Both the position numbers and the translations under genes were made by a program. 64,000 nt of DNA, taken from positions 1-64,000 of the forward strand of contig JAHBUH010000025.1 of NCBI GenBank assembly GCA_019638185.1. Reading direction: 5' to 3'. Of the stretch, positions 27,999 to 37,920 are shown in pieces; the stretch's first letter is position 1, and the number at the start of each line of letters is the position of its first letter. The DNA comes from Leadbetterella sp. GTDB taxonomy: Bacteria > Bacteroidota > Bacteroidia > Cytophagales > Spirosomataceae. The notes beneath the pieces are model-generated. The model was not told the origin of the DNA. It saw only the letters and a list, made by a program, of their open reading frames with translations, and made no database searches.

Positions 27999-28577
27999 TT
28001 ACAGCTCGTCAGCTTCTACCAGCTTCACTTCAGGGATCATCGACGTCAGCAGTCGCTCGATCCCCGCCTTCAGTGTCATGGAAGCTGACGGGCAGCCGCT
28101 GCAGGAGCCCTGGAGCAGAACTTTCACCGTGCCGCTCTCTTCATCAAACGAGGAGTAATTAATAGCGCCACCGTCTGACTCCACCGCCGGCCTCACATAC
28201 TGATCCAGGGTGGATTTGATCTTAGCCACTACGGGTGAGTCATTGCCCTGCACGATCAGGGTATTAGAGTCAATGGTACTTTTCGTGAAAACCGGGTGGT
28301 TTTCATCAAAGTAGATCTTGATAAATTTCCGTACATCGCCGATCACCTCTTCCCATTCAATGTCTTCCCGCTTAGTGAGGGTAATGAAATTGGAAGAAAT
28401 AAAAACGCGCTCCACAAAATCAAACAGGAAAAGGTCAGAGGCCAGGGGAGAGGCCTTCTTTTCATCCAGGGTGGCCGCCTTATTCGGGTAATCAAACGAC
28501 AACCCCTCCGGCACGATCTCGTAATTAAGCACAAATTTCATGGAGTTAGGATTAGGGCTTAACTCCGTATATATCAT
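27999..28577 (-). CDS. Nfu-type Fe-S cluster carrier (NifU-like)
   Basis: A 192-residue protein from the ATG at 28577, which gives the usual M-I-Y-T-E-L-S-P-N-P-N-S-M-K-F beginning; an ATG six codons upstream is possible but less typical. The Nfu N-terminal domain (about 1-90) precedes a NifU C-terminal domain with C-S-G-C-P-S-A-S-M-T-L-K, whose C-x2-C pair binds a bridging Fe-S cluster in the dimer. It passes clusters to client proteins. The preceding rpmA gene is on the same strand but a terminator lies between them. Confidence 0.9.
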   Translation of the reverse strand: MIYTELSPNPNSMKFVLNYEIVPEGLSFDYPNKAATLDEKKASPLASDLFLFDFVERVFISSNFITLTKREDIEWEEVIGDVRKFIKIYFDENHPVFTKSTIDSNTLIVQGNDSPVVAKIKSTLDQYVRPAVESDGGAINYSSFDEESGTVKVLLQGSCSGCPSASMTLKAGIERLLTSMIPEVKLVEADEL

Positions 28578-28653
28578 GGTGTTTCTTTTGAGCATTTTTT
28601 TATATATATGTCTATTTTTTTATAACAACATTCCTAATCTAAAAGTTTTAGGG

Positions 28654-28682
28654 CGAAAAAAAAGAGGTCCTGAGACCTCTTT
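28654..28682 (-). terminator. Terminator of the rplU-rpmA operon
   Basis: On the minus strand, AAAGAGGTC pairs perfectly with GACCTCTTT (28674-28682 with 28661-28669) around TCAG. A run of eight T follows. It lies 24 bases after the rpmA stop. Confidence 0.85.
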
Positions 28683-28706
28683 CTTAAAATATTCCTATCC
28701 TTTACC

Positions 28707-28979
28707 TTACGCTTCAGCAGGAGCTTCTCCGGGAAGAACGTGTACGAAAGATTTTCCGTCACGACCTTTCTTGAAGTTAATTACGCCGTCTGTTAAAGCA
28801 AATAAAGTATGATCACGACCAAGACCTACGTTTTGACCGGGATTGTGCTTGGTACCGCGCTGACGAACGATGATGTTCCCCGCGATCACCGACTGACCTC
28901 CGAAAAGCTTAACGCCCAGACGTTTACTTTCCGACTCACGACCGTTTTTCGAACTACCGACCCCTTTCTTATGTGCCAT
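28707..28979 (-). CDS. rpmA: 50S ribosomal protein L27
   Basis: A 90-residue protein beginning [15 protein letters not shown] after the initiator Met, the hallmark of L27. [11 protein letters not shown] and G-R-D-H-T-L-F-A follow. The N-terminal tail reaches toward the peptidyl-transferase centre. There is no N-terminal extension of the type cleaved by Prp in Firmicutes. The gene follows rplU by 32 bases, the usual rplU-rpmA operon, and is closed by a strong terminator. Confidence 0.97.
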   Translation of the reverse strand: MAHKKGVGSSKNGRESESKRLGVKLFGGQSVIAGNIIVRQRGTKHNPGQNVGLGRDHTLFALTDGVINFKKGRDGKSFVHVLPGEAPAEA

Positions 28980-29011
28980 TGTATTCTAATGTTTTAAAAT
29001 TCTTAATTTTT

Positions 29012-29326
29012 TTATGCACCCACAATTTGGTTGATCTGGACTTTCGTCAGGGCCTGACGGTGTCCATTCTGCTTCTGGTAACTTTTACGTCTCTTTTTCT
29101 TGAAAACGATTACCTTTTCGCCTTTTAAATGCTCTAAAATGGTGCCTTTTACAGACGCACCTGCTACGGTAGGAGCTCCGATGGATACTCCGCCTTCTGA
29201 TTCAACAAGAAGAACCTTGTCGAAAACAAGCTCAGCGTTCGCTTCACCTTCTAACCGATGGGTATAGATGTAACGACCCTCTTCAACTTTAAATTGCTGG
29301 CCTGCGATCTCTACGATTGCGTACAT
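29012..29326 (-). CDS. rplU: 50S ribosomal protein L21
   Basis: A 104-residue protein from the ATG at 29326, giving M-Y-A-I-V-E-I-A-G-Q-Q-F-K-V-E-E-G as in L21. The longer frame upstream runs through the promoter and is not used. The tail has F-K-K-K-R-R-K-S-Y-Q-K-Q-N-G-H-R-Q, the typical rRNA-binding basic block. It is first in the rplU-rpmA operon, with a TTG-N20-TACTTTTG promoter just upstream. Confidence 0.96.
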   Translation of the reverse strand: MYAIVEIAGQQFKVEEGRYIYTHRLEGEANAELVFDKVLLVESEGGVSIGAPTVAGASVKGTILEHLKGEKVIVFKKKRRKSYQKQNGHRQALTKVQINQIVGA

Positions 29327-29353
29327 ATTATTGGATAAATTAAATTTGAGGTG

Positions 29354-29384
29354 CAAAAGTACGAACTTATTCCTTAATATGCAA
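29354..29384 (-). promoter_or_regulatory. Promoter of rplU-rpmA
   Basis: On the minus strand, TTG (29382-29384), a 20-base spacer, then TACTTTTG (29354-29361) match the Bacteroidetes -33/-7 consensus. It lies 28 bases before the rplU start, and its -33 part falls inside the 3' end of the SGNH hydrolase gene. Confidence 0.7.
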
Positions 29385-30467
29385 CTGTTTATTGGAATCA
29401 AATTCAATTTTATTATGCAGTATTTCTGCGATTTTCACCGCACCGGCATCTGAAAAGTGCATGTCATCGGTGTAATACCGGCTGTCGTGCGGTAAAAAAG
29501 CAGCCAGATCTATCACCGCCACGCCATTTTCTGCACCGGTTTTCCGCATGGTCTCATTGTAATAATCCAGCTTCTGGTAATACTCCCGGCCGGTCATGCC
29601 GTAGATGGGAAAACTGCCCAGGTCCATCCCCGTGGCCGGATCCGTACCCCGACCGAAAAGCAGAGGCTGGGTGATAAATACCGGCGTGGCATTCACGGAC
29701 CGGCAAAGGCTGATCAGCTGCTTCAGCCGGCCGGCATACGCTGCCTGGGCGGCTTCGTGCTTCCGGAAGATCTCCTCTTTTTCCTTTTCGGAATACAGGT
29801 ATTTGCTCTTTTTATCGGCCAGGTTCCACTGCAGGTTATCGGCCAGGTCCAGCTTACGGGCCTGGTAGCTCCTGTAAAACGAGTGGAGCAGGTTCAGCAG
29901 CCTGGACCTCTCTTCCAGCCGGATCACAAAACCCTCCAGGTTATTCCCTGAAATCTTATTGTCAAAGGCATTGGCACCGTTTTCGGATACGGCCACGTCA
30001 TTGATCCCGGCCAGGAAAAACACGTAATCCGGCTTCAGATCCCGGATATACTCGGTCAGCAGGGTAATATGCCCAAACGTGGAATGCCCGTTCAAACCGG
30101 CGTTATTCACCAGGTAATCTTTCCCTAACTGACGCGCATACAGGGAGGTCCATACGTTTTTATCGTCTGAAAAATAACATTCCGTGGTACTTCCCCCCAC
30201 AAACAGCACCTTCACCCGCGGTGACGCCGGATCCCATTCTTCCCCCCGGAATCCCCAGGAGTTCTTGGTATGAACCGCGTTTTTGGCTAATTTATCAAAG
30301 CTTTTATTCGGTAAAAGGTATTTCTGGTTTTTAGGAAGCACCACTTTTCCCGATGAGATCCGTACCTCGATAGGCGAGTAAAACCGCAAAAATATTTCAA
30401 GCCCCACACCCACTATCAAAAGCAGGTAAATACAATAAAGTAAGTAGGAGAAAAGTTTTTTGATCAT
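29367..30467 (-). CDS. SGNH/GDSL-family hydrolase, membrane-anchored
   Basis: A 366-residue protein from the ATG at 30467, chosen because it gives an N-terminal membrane anchor (K-K-L-F-S-Y-L-L-Y-C-I-Y-L-L-L-I-V-G-V-G). All SGNH blocks are present: F-V-G-G-S-T-T-E with the nucleophile Ser, N-A-G-L-N-G-H-S-T, L-A-G-I-N-D-V-A, and D-D-M-H-F-S-D-A-G-A with the catalytic Asp/His. The active site faces the periplasm. Such enzymes deacylate lipids or deacetylate sugars and polymers; the substrate is unknown. It is upstream of rplU on the same strand, but rplU has its own promoter. Confidence 0.85.
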   Translation of the reverse strand: MIKKLFSYLLYCIYLLLIVGVGLEIFLRFYSPIEVRISSGKVVLPKNQKYLLPNKSFDKLAKNAVHTKNSWGFRGEEWDPASPRVKVLFVGGSTTECYFSDDKNVWTSLYARQLGKDYLVNNAGLNGHSTFGHITLLTEYIRDLKPDYVFFLAGINDVAVSENGANAFDNKISGNNLEGFVIRLEERSRLLNLLHSFYRSYQARKLDLADNLQWNLADKKSKYLYSEKEKEEIFRKHEAAQAAYAGRLKQLISLCRSVNATPVFITQPLLFGRGTDPATGMDLGSFPIYGMTGREYYQKLDYYNETMRKTGAENGVAVIDLAAFLPHDSRYYTDDMHFSDAGAVKIAEILHNKIEFDSNKQLHIKE

Positions 30468-30598
30468 ATTGAAGGTATTCGCCGCAAAAATAAGCAGGCA
30501 TTGCTCAAAACCGGAAAAATAAATATCAATTTTTAAACTAATCAATTAGTTAGTTAATTATTCTTTTATATATTTGTTTCACTAAACTTTCAGATCGG

Positions 30599-32053
30599 AT
30601 GAAAAAAACGGTACTTCTCCTTATAAGCTTATGGCTGAGCCACTTCGCTGAAGCCCAAAAAATGGTTTACGTGGGTGATTCCACGGCTTTAAAACAGTAT
30701 TTTGGTTCCACCCGCCAAGTGGTAACCGTAGGGGCCGACAAAAAAGTGACCACCAGCACCCAGACATTCATCCAGAACCCGGCGCAGCAAACCAGCCGCC
30801 CTCCGGGAGGACGTGTGACCCGGGATGACGATGCCGCCATATTCCGGAAAGAGTTGAGCGCCGCTAACCGTCATATAAACTGGTCTGCCGTATCCAATGA
30901 TTTTTCATCCATCAACTACCGCTGCTATTTAGACGCCGAAGGAAAAATAGACAGCGTGGTCTAATACCTGACTATTAGAGACACCACCCAAAACAGGAAC
31001 CGGATTCGCTTTTATGATAGCCTGGGGGAAATCCCCGATGCCGGTTTCCGTAAAGATATGGAAGCAAAATGGATGAAAGTGATCCGGAAATTTAACGATG
31101 TGGCCGCCGTTAATCCCCGCCGCACCCTGACCGGAGCCCTGTTTACCCGCAGTAATATAAAAGACCTTGAAGCCTTCCTTAAAACCCAGAAGGATACCAT
31201 TACCACCATTAACCTGACCGACTACACCCTGGAAGAATTTCCGCACCAGCTGAAGCGTTTCCGGAACCTGAAGACCATCATTCTCAAAGATAACTATATC
31301 AGATCCGCTACGTTGGATAAAAAAGATTATCCGAAGCTGAACATGATCTCCTTCCAGAATAACCTGCTGCGTGACGGCACCCTTAAATTTACCAGCGGGC
31401 TTAAACCCACTACCATTAACCTGAGTGATAATCACTTTACCCGTATTCCCTATCTCCATCGCAAGGTAAAATACCTGTTCCTGGCCAACAGCTCCATCAG
31501 CGAAGTAACCACAAGAGACGTCCGGAAAATCAGGAAGGTGCAGTTCCTGAACCTGTACGCTAACACCATCACCACGGTGACGCCGAAGATAGCCCGGATG
31601 AAAAAGCTGAAAGAGCTGGACCTCTACCGTAACCAGCTCACCGCGCTGCCGTCGCACATTACCCGGATGAAGAACCTGGAAACCCTGGCCATATCCTATA
31701 ACGAGATAGGGGAGCTGCCCGCCGGCATTCACGCCATGCGCGGACTGAAAACCCTGTATACCCACCACAATAAGCTGAGCATGCTGCCGCCGCTCCCGGA
31801 AAACCTGGAGACCCTGGATGTGGGCCATAATCACCTGCAAAACGTTTCCACCCAGGTACTGCCTTTAAAAAAGCTGAAATCACTGGATTACAGCTATAAC
31901 CAGGTAGCGGGTAACCTGGACTTCCTGCTGGAACTGCCTCATATAAAGGAGATCTACCTCATGGAAAACCGGTATGCCGGCTCCGAGGAAGAAGAGGTTT
32001 ATTTCAGCCGGATCTTCACCACCCTGGTGAGCCGGGGAGTGGCCGTCAAGTAA
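30599..32053 (+). pseudogene. Leucine-rich-repeat secreted protein interrupted by an in-frame TAA
   Basis: One continuous frame of about 484 codons is broken only by TAA at 30962-30964. The first 121 codons encode a signal peptide (M-K-K-T-V-L-L-L-I-S-L-W-L-S-H-F-A-E-A-Q) and a globular start. After the stop the same frame continues Y-L-T-I-R-D-T-T and then a long array of bacterial leucine-rich repeats (L-x-x-L-x-L-x-x-N-x-I/L-x-x-L-P), from about codon 200 to the end. A separate start at 31058 would lack any signal peptide. The likely reading is a recent nonsense mutation, a sequencing error or, less likely, stop readthrough. The intact protein would be exported and bind protein or glycan ligands. 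Confidence 0.75.
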
Positions 32054-32120
32054 AAAAGCGGAACCGGCGCTGGAGCTGTGGGGGATATTTGCTTTCTTTG
32101 TAACCAAAAATTTCCAGGGA

Positions 32121-32912
32121 ATGCAGCAATACCATGATCTCTTAAAGCATATTTTAAAAGAAGGAACCCCCAAAACCGACCGTACGGGTACCGGCACACT
32201 CAGTGTTTTCGGCTACCAGATGCGGTTTGACCTGAGCCGGGGGTTTCCCATGGTCACCACTAAAAAGCTGCACCTGAGATCCATTATTTACGAGCTGCTC
32301 TGGTTTATTAAAGGCGATACAAACATAGCCTACCTGAAGGAGCACGGTGTGAGCATCTGGGACGAATGGGCCGATGAAAACGGCGACCTGGGCCCGGTGT
32401 ACGGCAAACAGTGGCGGGCCTGGTCTTCGGAAAACGGAGAGATCGACCAGCTGAAAGAAGTGCTGAAGCAGCTGAAAACCAACCCGGATTCCCGGCGCAT
32501 CATGGTGTCGGCCTGGAACGTGGGCGAGCTCTCCCGGATGGCCCTGATGCCCTGCCACGCTCTCTTCCAGTTTTATGTGGCTGATGGCCGGCTGTCCTGC
32601 CAGCTCTACCAGCGCAGCGCTGACGTTTTCCTGGGTGTACCGTTCAATATAGCATCTTACGCGCTGCTGACGCTGATGATTGCGCAGGAATGCGGCCTGG
32701 CGCCGGGGGATTTTGTCTGGACGGGCGGCGATACCCACATTTACTCTAACCACCTGGACCAGGTCAGAAAGCAGCTGGAACGTACTCCTCGGCCCCTGCC
32801 GGTGATGAAACTGAACCCGGAGGTAAAATCGGTATTCGACTTTACCTTTGAGGATTTTGAGCTGCTGAATTATGACCCGTACCCGGGCATTAAGGCGCCG
32901 GTGGCCATTTAA
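32121..32912 (+). CDS. thyA: Thymidylate synthase
   Basis: A 263-residue ThyA, almost the E. coli length. Motifs are [24 protein letters not shown], the nucleophile Cys in [28 protein letters not shown] and G-D-T-H-I-Y-S-N-H. It methylates dUMP to dTMP using methylene-tetrahydrofolate. It converges on the downstream lipoprotein gene with a four-base tail overlap. Confidence 0.97.
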   Translation: MQQYHDLLKHILKEGTPKTDRTGTGTLSVFGYQMRFDLSRGFPMVTTKKLHLRSIIYELLWFIKGDTNIAYLKEHGVSIWDEWADENGDLGPVYGKQWRAWSSENGEIDQLKEVLKQLKTNPDSRRIMVSAWNVGELSRMALMPCHALFQFYVADGRLSCQLYQRSADVFLGVPFNIASYALLTLMIAQECGLAPGDFVWTGGDTHIYSNHLDQVRKQLERTPRPLPVMKLNPEVKSVFDFTFEDFELLNYDPYPGIKAPVAI

Positions 32913-33688
32913 TTCCCGTATTTGTAGTAGGTCATCATATCTCCCTGGTCCCGGCTCACCGGATAACCGTCTGAATTATAGGTATAGGTATACCGGGTTT
33001 CCGAGTCCGGGTAGCCGCTTACGCTATACTTTTTCCGGGTAATGTTATTGGGATTGGTTCTCTCGCCGGGGAGCCGGGCAAGGGCGAGGTGGAAATAGGG
33101 ATTCTTCCCTTGATCAAACTCGTATTCCGTGATGCTGTTTACCTGTCTTTCGCCGCTCTTCAGGATACTGTAATGTTCATCGCGGGTCAGGTTACCGTTA
33201 CTGTCATACGTATATTCTCTTACGCCGCCCAGCTGCCCGGAATAATACATGCGTACTTCCGTGATCCGGGAGCCGTCACCGTAAATGTATTCCATCCATG
33301 CGTCAGGCGTACGTTCGGTGCTGCTGATGAGCTTCTTATCCTGATCCAACCGGTACTGAACCGTAGTGGTTTTCTTCGTATTCTGAGGAGAAACCCAGTC
33401 CTTGCGGTTCAGGCTTTTTTCGGAAATCACCGAGGAGCTACTGTACAGGCCCGGGTCCTCATAGAGGTCCATATAAACCACCCGTGGCTCATACCGGTAG
33501 GCGGAATACAGCCATTTACTTTTTTCCACGGCCAGCAGGCCGTCGCTGTTATATTCATACACATATACTTTGTCTTTATCAAAATACACTTCTGTAAGCC
33601 GGGTTCCGGAGGTTTCAGACCTGCCGGGAAAGTCATCCCTGCAGGAAATAAGGGTTAAAGACAGGAGAAGGGGTAATAAGACTTTCAT
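32909..33688 (-). CDS. Hypothetical lipoprotein with YD-like strands
   Basis: A 259-residue protein from the ATG at 33688. This start gives the signal and lipobox L-L-S-L-T-L-I-S-C, which a longer frame would bury. The mature chain has repeated short motifs such as [25 protein letters not shown] and Y-T-Y-N-S-D-G-Y-P, like the beta-strand repeats of DUF4595/RHS-type lipoproteins. It is probably an outer-membrane or periplasmic lipoprotein. Function unknown; convergent with thyA. Confidence 0.65.
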   Translation of the reverse strand: MKVLLPLLLSLTLISCRDDFPGRSETSGTRLTEVYFDKDKVYVYEYNSDGLLAVEKSKWLYSAYRYEPRVVYMDLYEDPGLYSSSSVISEKSLNRKDWVSPQNTKKTTTVQYRLDQDKKLISSTERTPDAWMEYIYGDGSRITEVRMYYSGQLGGVREYTYDSNGNLTRDEHYSILKSGERQVNSITEYEFDQGKNPYFHLALARLPGERTNPNNITRKKYSVSGYPDSETRYTYTYNSDGYPVSRDQGDMMTYYKYGN

Positions 33689-33799
33689 CGGTAAATGTTT
33701 AGCTTTGAGAGATGCGCTGCTTTTCATAGCGCTTCTGCCTGCTAAAATAATTAATTTTCCACAGTGCTGCTTCCGGAAAATTAGTTAACGGTCAGTTTT

Positions 33800-35635
33800 T
33801 TACAGATCTAGGAAGCTCTGGTAGGTACGCTGCATCAGGGCTTTGCCGGCGTCCAGCTCCCGCGGGAGGACGGCCCCGGGGTGATCCATCACCCGCCGGC
33901 CTATGTTATCAAACAGCACGCGGTCTTTATCTGTTACATAACCGAAACCGTCATTGAAGACAAAGAATGCCCAGGGGGGCGTGGCCTTATCAAAGATATT
34001 CTTGCTCCAGCGGAACTCCCGGCTGCTGATGCCCAGCTGGCCCAGAACCGTGGCGGCCACATCCATCTGGCTGTATACCCGCCGGGTTTTAAAGGCTTTT
34101 TTCACCACGCCACCGGTCCAGATCATCGGGATCCTGAAGTTGTCGGCCTTATTAGCCGCCTCGGGCCACTTGTGCCCGTGATTTCCCAGGATCACCACCA
34201 GGGTATTAGACCACCAGGGCTGCTTTTTGGCTTCTTCCAGGAAGTCTTCCAGGCTGCGATCAGCATAGTGGAGCGAATTATAAAACTGCTCCTGCACCGT
34301 GGCACCCTCCAGGGGACCGCTGCCGGGAATGCCGTAGGGTTCATGGCTGGAAAGGGTCAGGATGGTGCTGAAAAAAGCGCGGGAATGGGCGTTCCGGTGA
34401 TCGGCCAGGAATTTATGGTAAACCACGCTGTCAGGCGCCCCCAGCGAGGTCAGCCCGCCGGCTTCATCAAAGTCAGCCTTCACCAGGATCTTCTCAAAAT
34501 TACTGGCAAAAAGATAAGGCTTCAGGCTCAGGAAATTGGCATCACCGCCATAATAAAACCGGGTAGAATAGCCCTGGTCGTTAAAAATACTGCTTAAAAA
34601 CGGTAATTTTCTTATTTTATCCGAAAATTCCACCAGTGCCTGCCGGGGCTGGGCCGGGTAGCCGCTCAGCACACTCACCACCGTTTTATCCGTCCGGTCA
34701 GCCACCGCATACATATTCTCAAACCAGATCCCTTCATTTTTCAGACGGTTCAGGTAGGGCGTTACCGGCACGCCCCCGTAATTAAAATCCACGATCTTCC
34801 CGGTCAGGTTTTCCACCACGATCAGCAGCACATTGGGCTTTTCTCCGGCCGAGATTACCTTTTCCGTCTTCCCGTTATGCGCAAAAAGGCTCTTCAGGTT
34901 TTTATCCAGGGTTTCACGGGGGAGGTAAGTATACGGGTTAACATTAACCGATGCCCGGTTCAGGAGGGAGCTGAAAAAGTTCCAGGGGGCATTCAGCGCT
35001 GATACATTGGCAAAATTACGGGTAGAAAAATAGACCGAGCTCTGTTTCAGTACTTTCGGGCCCCAGCCACCCCGGATGGGCAGGATCAGTGCCACGGTCA
35101 TCAGCAGCCCGTAAATAATGAAAGGAAAATTACGGATATGTTTCCAGTCGTAGATCTTATTCGCCACTATGCGGTATACCACCACACTGGCCAGGGCCAG
35201 CAGGATCAGGTAACTAAGGAAAAGCCTTAAAACAGGCGAACTTTTGACAGAAATAAAGGCTTCCTTAGGACTCCCCAGGAATTTTAAGGGGGTGCTGTCG
35301 AGGCGGAAATTCCAGGTATTGTACACCTCCAGGTCAGCCACCACAATCAGGTTAGTGAGCGTCAGCAGGATAAACGTATAGGAAAAGAAGGTATTCTGGA
35401 AAACGCCCTTGTCAATAAAATTACTGAAAGTGACCCATAAAAAGGGGAGGAGCGAGTAGTAGGCAGCCATGGCCAGGTCCATAGGGATACCGTGGCGGAA
35501 AATGCCGTAAACCTGCTCCAAAGTAAGGCTCCGGGAATCTTCTATATGGTAAGCGAGGAATAATATTCTTGCAAAAATGAAGAAGACCACCCAAAAGGCA
35601 TAGTAAATCCATAAAAAACGTAGCCTTTCCCGCAT
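33800..35635 (-). CDS. LtaS-like sulfatase-family membrane enzyme
   Basis: A 611-residue protein with about five N-terminal transmembrane helices (residues 1-180). A periplasmic sulfatase/alkaline-phosphatase-fold domain follows from about 265. The catalytic region reads N-V-L-L-I-V-V-E-N-L-T-G, where the Thr is the expected nucleophile, followed by the metal/substrate motifs S-S-H-E-P-Y and V-I-L-G-N-H-G-H-K. This architecture is that of lipoteichoic acid synthase and of phosphoethanolamine or phosphoglycerol transferases, which modify lipid or glycan headgroups in the periplasm. The donor and acceptor in this Gram-negative lineage are unknown. Confidence 0.8.
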   Translation of the reverse strand: MRERLRFLWIYYAFWVVFFIFARILFLAYHIEDSRSLTLEQVYGIFRHGIPMDLAMAAYYSLLPFLWVTFSNFIDKGVFQNTFFSYTFILLTLTNLIVVADLEVYNTWNFRLDSTPLKFLGSPKEAFISVKSSPVLRLFLSYLILLALASVVVYRIVANKIYDWKHIRNFPFIIYGLLMTVALILPIRGGWGPKVLKQSSVYFSTRNFANVSALNAPWNFFSSLLNRASVNVNPYTYLPRETLDKNLKSLFAHNGKTEKVISAGEKPNVLLIVVENLTGKIVDFNYGGVPVTPYLNRLKNEGIWFENMYAVADRTDKTVVSVLSGYPAQPRQALVEFSDKIRKLPFLSSIFNDQGYSTRFYYGGDANFLSLKPYLFASNFEKILVKADFDEAGGLTSLGAPDSVVYHKFLADHRNAHSRAFFSTILTLSSHEPYGIPGSGPLEGATVQEQFYNSLHYADRSLEDFLEEAKKQPWWSNTLVVILGNHGHKWPEAANKADNFRIPMIWTGGVVKKAFKTRRVYSQMDVAATVLGQLGISSREFRWSKNIFDKATPPWAFFVFNDGFGYVTDKDRVLFDNIGRRVMDHPGAVLPRELDAGKALMQRTYQSFLDL

Positions 35636-35722
35636 TAAATTTTGACTTTTAGTTTAAAATAAAAATTTCAAGTATTTATTTTGCTGTAAATATAGATACT
35701 TCCTACAAAAATACCTTTTCTT

Positions 35723-37918
35723 ATGTCAGAACTTAGATGGAAAGCCATTCAGGTAGCTCAGTCGAGAACCGTACCTGAAGTGGACATTCCCACGGGTAAA
35801 GTGAGCGAATACTACAGCTCCAATACGTTCACTGATGAAGTGATGCAAGAACTACTTACCGCAGAATCCTACGAAAAGGTATCCCAGGCTATACGCACGG
35901 GAGAGAACATTGAAGGAAAGGTAGCAGACGAAGTGGCGGCAGCCATGAAAACCTGGGCAGTTTCCAAAGGAGCCACCCATTACACGCACTGGTTTCAGCC
36001 ATTGACGGGGGGTACGGCGGAAAAGCATGACTCCTTCTTTGATGTGTCGGGAGACGGTCATGCCATTGAAAAATTTAAGGGGTCTGCGCTGGTGCAGCAG
36101 GAACCCGATGCTTCTTCTTTCCCCAGCGGGGGGCTGAGAGCCACTTTTGAGGCCAGGGGTTACACCGCCTGGAACCCTAACTCACCGGCCTTTATCCTGT
36201 ATAACCGGGCTGGAAGCGGCACCCTGTGTATTCCTTCCGTTTTCTTCTCTTACTCCGGAGAACTGCTGGATGCAAAGTCACCGCTGATTAATTCCACCGC
36301 GGTACTGGACAAAGCCGCCACGGCCGTAGCCCGGATTTTTGATGAAAATGTAACCAAGGTCATCGCTACCTGCGGAATTGAGCAAGAGTATTTCCTGGTA
36401 GACAAAGCCCTGTATAATTCCCGCCCTGACCTGGTGATGTGCGGACGTACGGTATTCGGGCACTCGCCGGCCAAAGGGCAGCAGCTGGAAGACCACTACT
36501 TCGGTTCCATCCCCACGCGGGTAAACGCCTTTATGGTGGATTTTGAATTTGAAGCCCTGAAACTGGGTATTCCTTTACGCACCCGGCATAACGAGGTGGC
36601 CCCGGGCCAGTTTGAAGTGGCTCCCACCTTTGAGGAAATAAACATTGCCAGTGATCATAACATCCTGCTGATGGATATTATGAAGAAAGTGGCCTCCAAG
36701 CATAATTTCCAGGTGCTGTTCCACGAGAAGCCGTTTGCCGGTATTAACGGTAGCGGTAAGCATAACAACTGGTCGTTTTCTACCGATACCGGCGTTAACC
36801 TGCTGTCGCCCAGTGATGACCCGAACCGCAAGCTGATGTTTATCACTTTCCTGGTGAATGTGGTTAAAGCGGTGTACGATCATGCCGATATGCTGAGGGC
36901 TACCGTAGCCACAGCCAGCAATGAGCACCGCCTGGGCGCCAATGAAGCCCCGCCGGCCATCATGTCTATCTTCCTGGGCTCTACCATGACCCGCGTGCTG
37001 GAAGAACTGGAAAACAAAGAGAATTTTGACATTGAAATCGGGGAGAACGCCCACGTAAAGCTGGGAATTAACCGTATCCCTTCCATCCTTCTGGATAATA
37101 CGGACCGGAACCGGACCTCGCCGTTTGCCTTTACCGGGAATAAGTTTGAGTTCCGGGCGGTAGGCTCACTGGCGAACTCCGCTACGCCTATGATGGTGCT
37201 GAACACCATTGTGGCGCGGCAGCTGAGCGACTTTAAATCCACCTACGATGAGGCGATCGCGGTGGCGGGCGACGGTAATAAGGAAGGCGTGATCCTTAAA
37301 ATCCTGAAAGGGTATATCAAAGATTCCAAAGATATCCTTTTTGAAGGAAACGGGTATTCCAAAGAATGGGAAGACGAAGCGGCCCGGCGCGGATTAAGTA
37401 ACATCAAAGACGTTCCGGAAGCTTTAAAAGCCTATATCTCGCAAAAAACCGTGGATGTGTTTGAATCCATGAAGGTGCTGAACCACCGCGAGCTGCACTC
37501 CCGTTATGAGATCCGGGTGGAAAATTTCATCAAAAAGATCCAGATCGAGTCAAGGGTGATCGGAGACCTAGCCCAGAACCACGTGGTATCTACCGCCGTG
37601 AAATACCAGACCCGCCTGGCAGAAACTGCTAAAGCGCTGGTAGATCTGGACTTAAGAAGCGAGGCAGAACCCATCATTGATATCATCAAAACGATATCGC
37701 AACGGGTGAAAATCATCACGGAAAACGTGAAAATGATGACCGATGCCCGTAAAAAAGCCAATAACCATGAGAGCGTTTTTGATACGGCCCGGATTTATTC
37801 TACGGAGGTGAAACCTTATTTTGAGATCATCCGGAAGCAGGTAGATAAGCTGGAGCTGCTGATTGACGATCAGGACTGGCCATTAACCAAATACAGAGAA
37901 CTTTTATACGTTAGATAA
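35723..37918 (+). CDS. glnN: Glutamine synthetase type III
   Basis: A 731-residue GSIII, the long type common in Bacteroidetes. It shows the GSIII N-terminal region (V-S-E-Y-Y-S-S-N-T-F) and T-H-W-F-Q-P-L-T-G. The catalytic core has C-G-I-E-Q-E-Y-F-L-V, R-H-N-E-V-A-P-G-Q-F-E-V-A-P, G-S-G-K-H-N-N-W-S-F and N-R-T-S-P-F-A-F-T-G-N-K-F-E-F-R, followed by a helical C-terminal extension. It makes glutamine from glutamate, ammonia and ATP as a large oligomer. No PII or Ntr regulatory gene lies nearby. Confidence 0.95.
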   Translation: MSELRWKAIQVAQSRTVPEVDIPTGKVSEYYSSNTFTDEVMQELLTAESYEKVSQAIRTGENIEGKVADEVAAAMKTWAVSKGATHYTHWFQPLTGGTAEKHDSFFDVSGDGHAIEKFKGSALVQQEPDASSFPSGGLRATFEARGYTAWNPNSPAFILYNRAGSGTLCIPSVFFSYSGELLDAKSPLINSTAVLDKAATAVARIFDENVTKVIATCGIEQEYFLVDKALYNSRPDLVMCGRTVFGHSPAKGQQLEDHYFGSIPTRVNAFMVDFEFEALKLGIPLRTRHNEVAPGQFEVAPTFEEINIASDHNILLMDIMKKVASKHNFQVLFHEKPFAGINGSGKHNNWSFSTDTGVNLLSPSDDPNRKLMFITFLVNVVKAVYDHADMLRATVATASNEHRLGANEAPPAIMSIFLGSTMTRVLEELENKENFDIEIGENAHVKLGINRIPSILLDNTDRNRTSPFAFTGNKFEFRAVGSLANSATPMMVLNTIVARQLSDFKSTYDEAIAVAGDGNKEGVILKILKGYIKDSKDILFEGNGYSKEWEDEAARRGLSNIKDVPEALKAYISQKTVDVFESMKVLNHRELHSRYEIRVENFIKKIQIESRVIGDLAQNHVVSTAVKYQTRLAETAKALVDLDLRSEAEPIIDIIKTISQRVKIITENVKMMTDARKKANNHESVFDTARIYSTEVKPYFEIIRKQVDKLELLIDDQDWPLTKYRELLYVR

Positions 37919-37920
37919 AA

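Noticed and set aside
30929-31840. 303-codon minus-strand frame opposite the leucine-rich-repeat gene
   Set aside because: Repeats of the sense gene create a repetitive antisense frame; no known domain.
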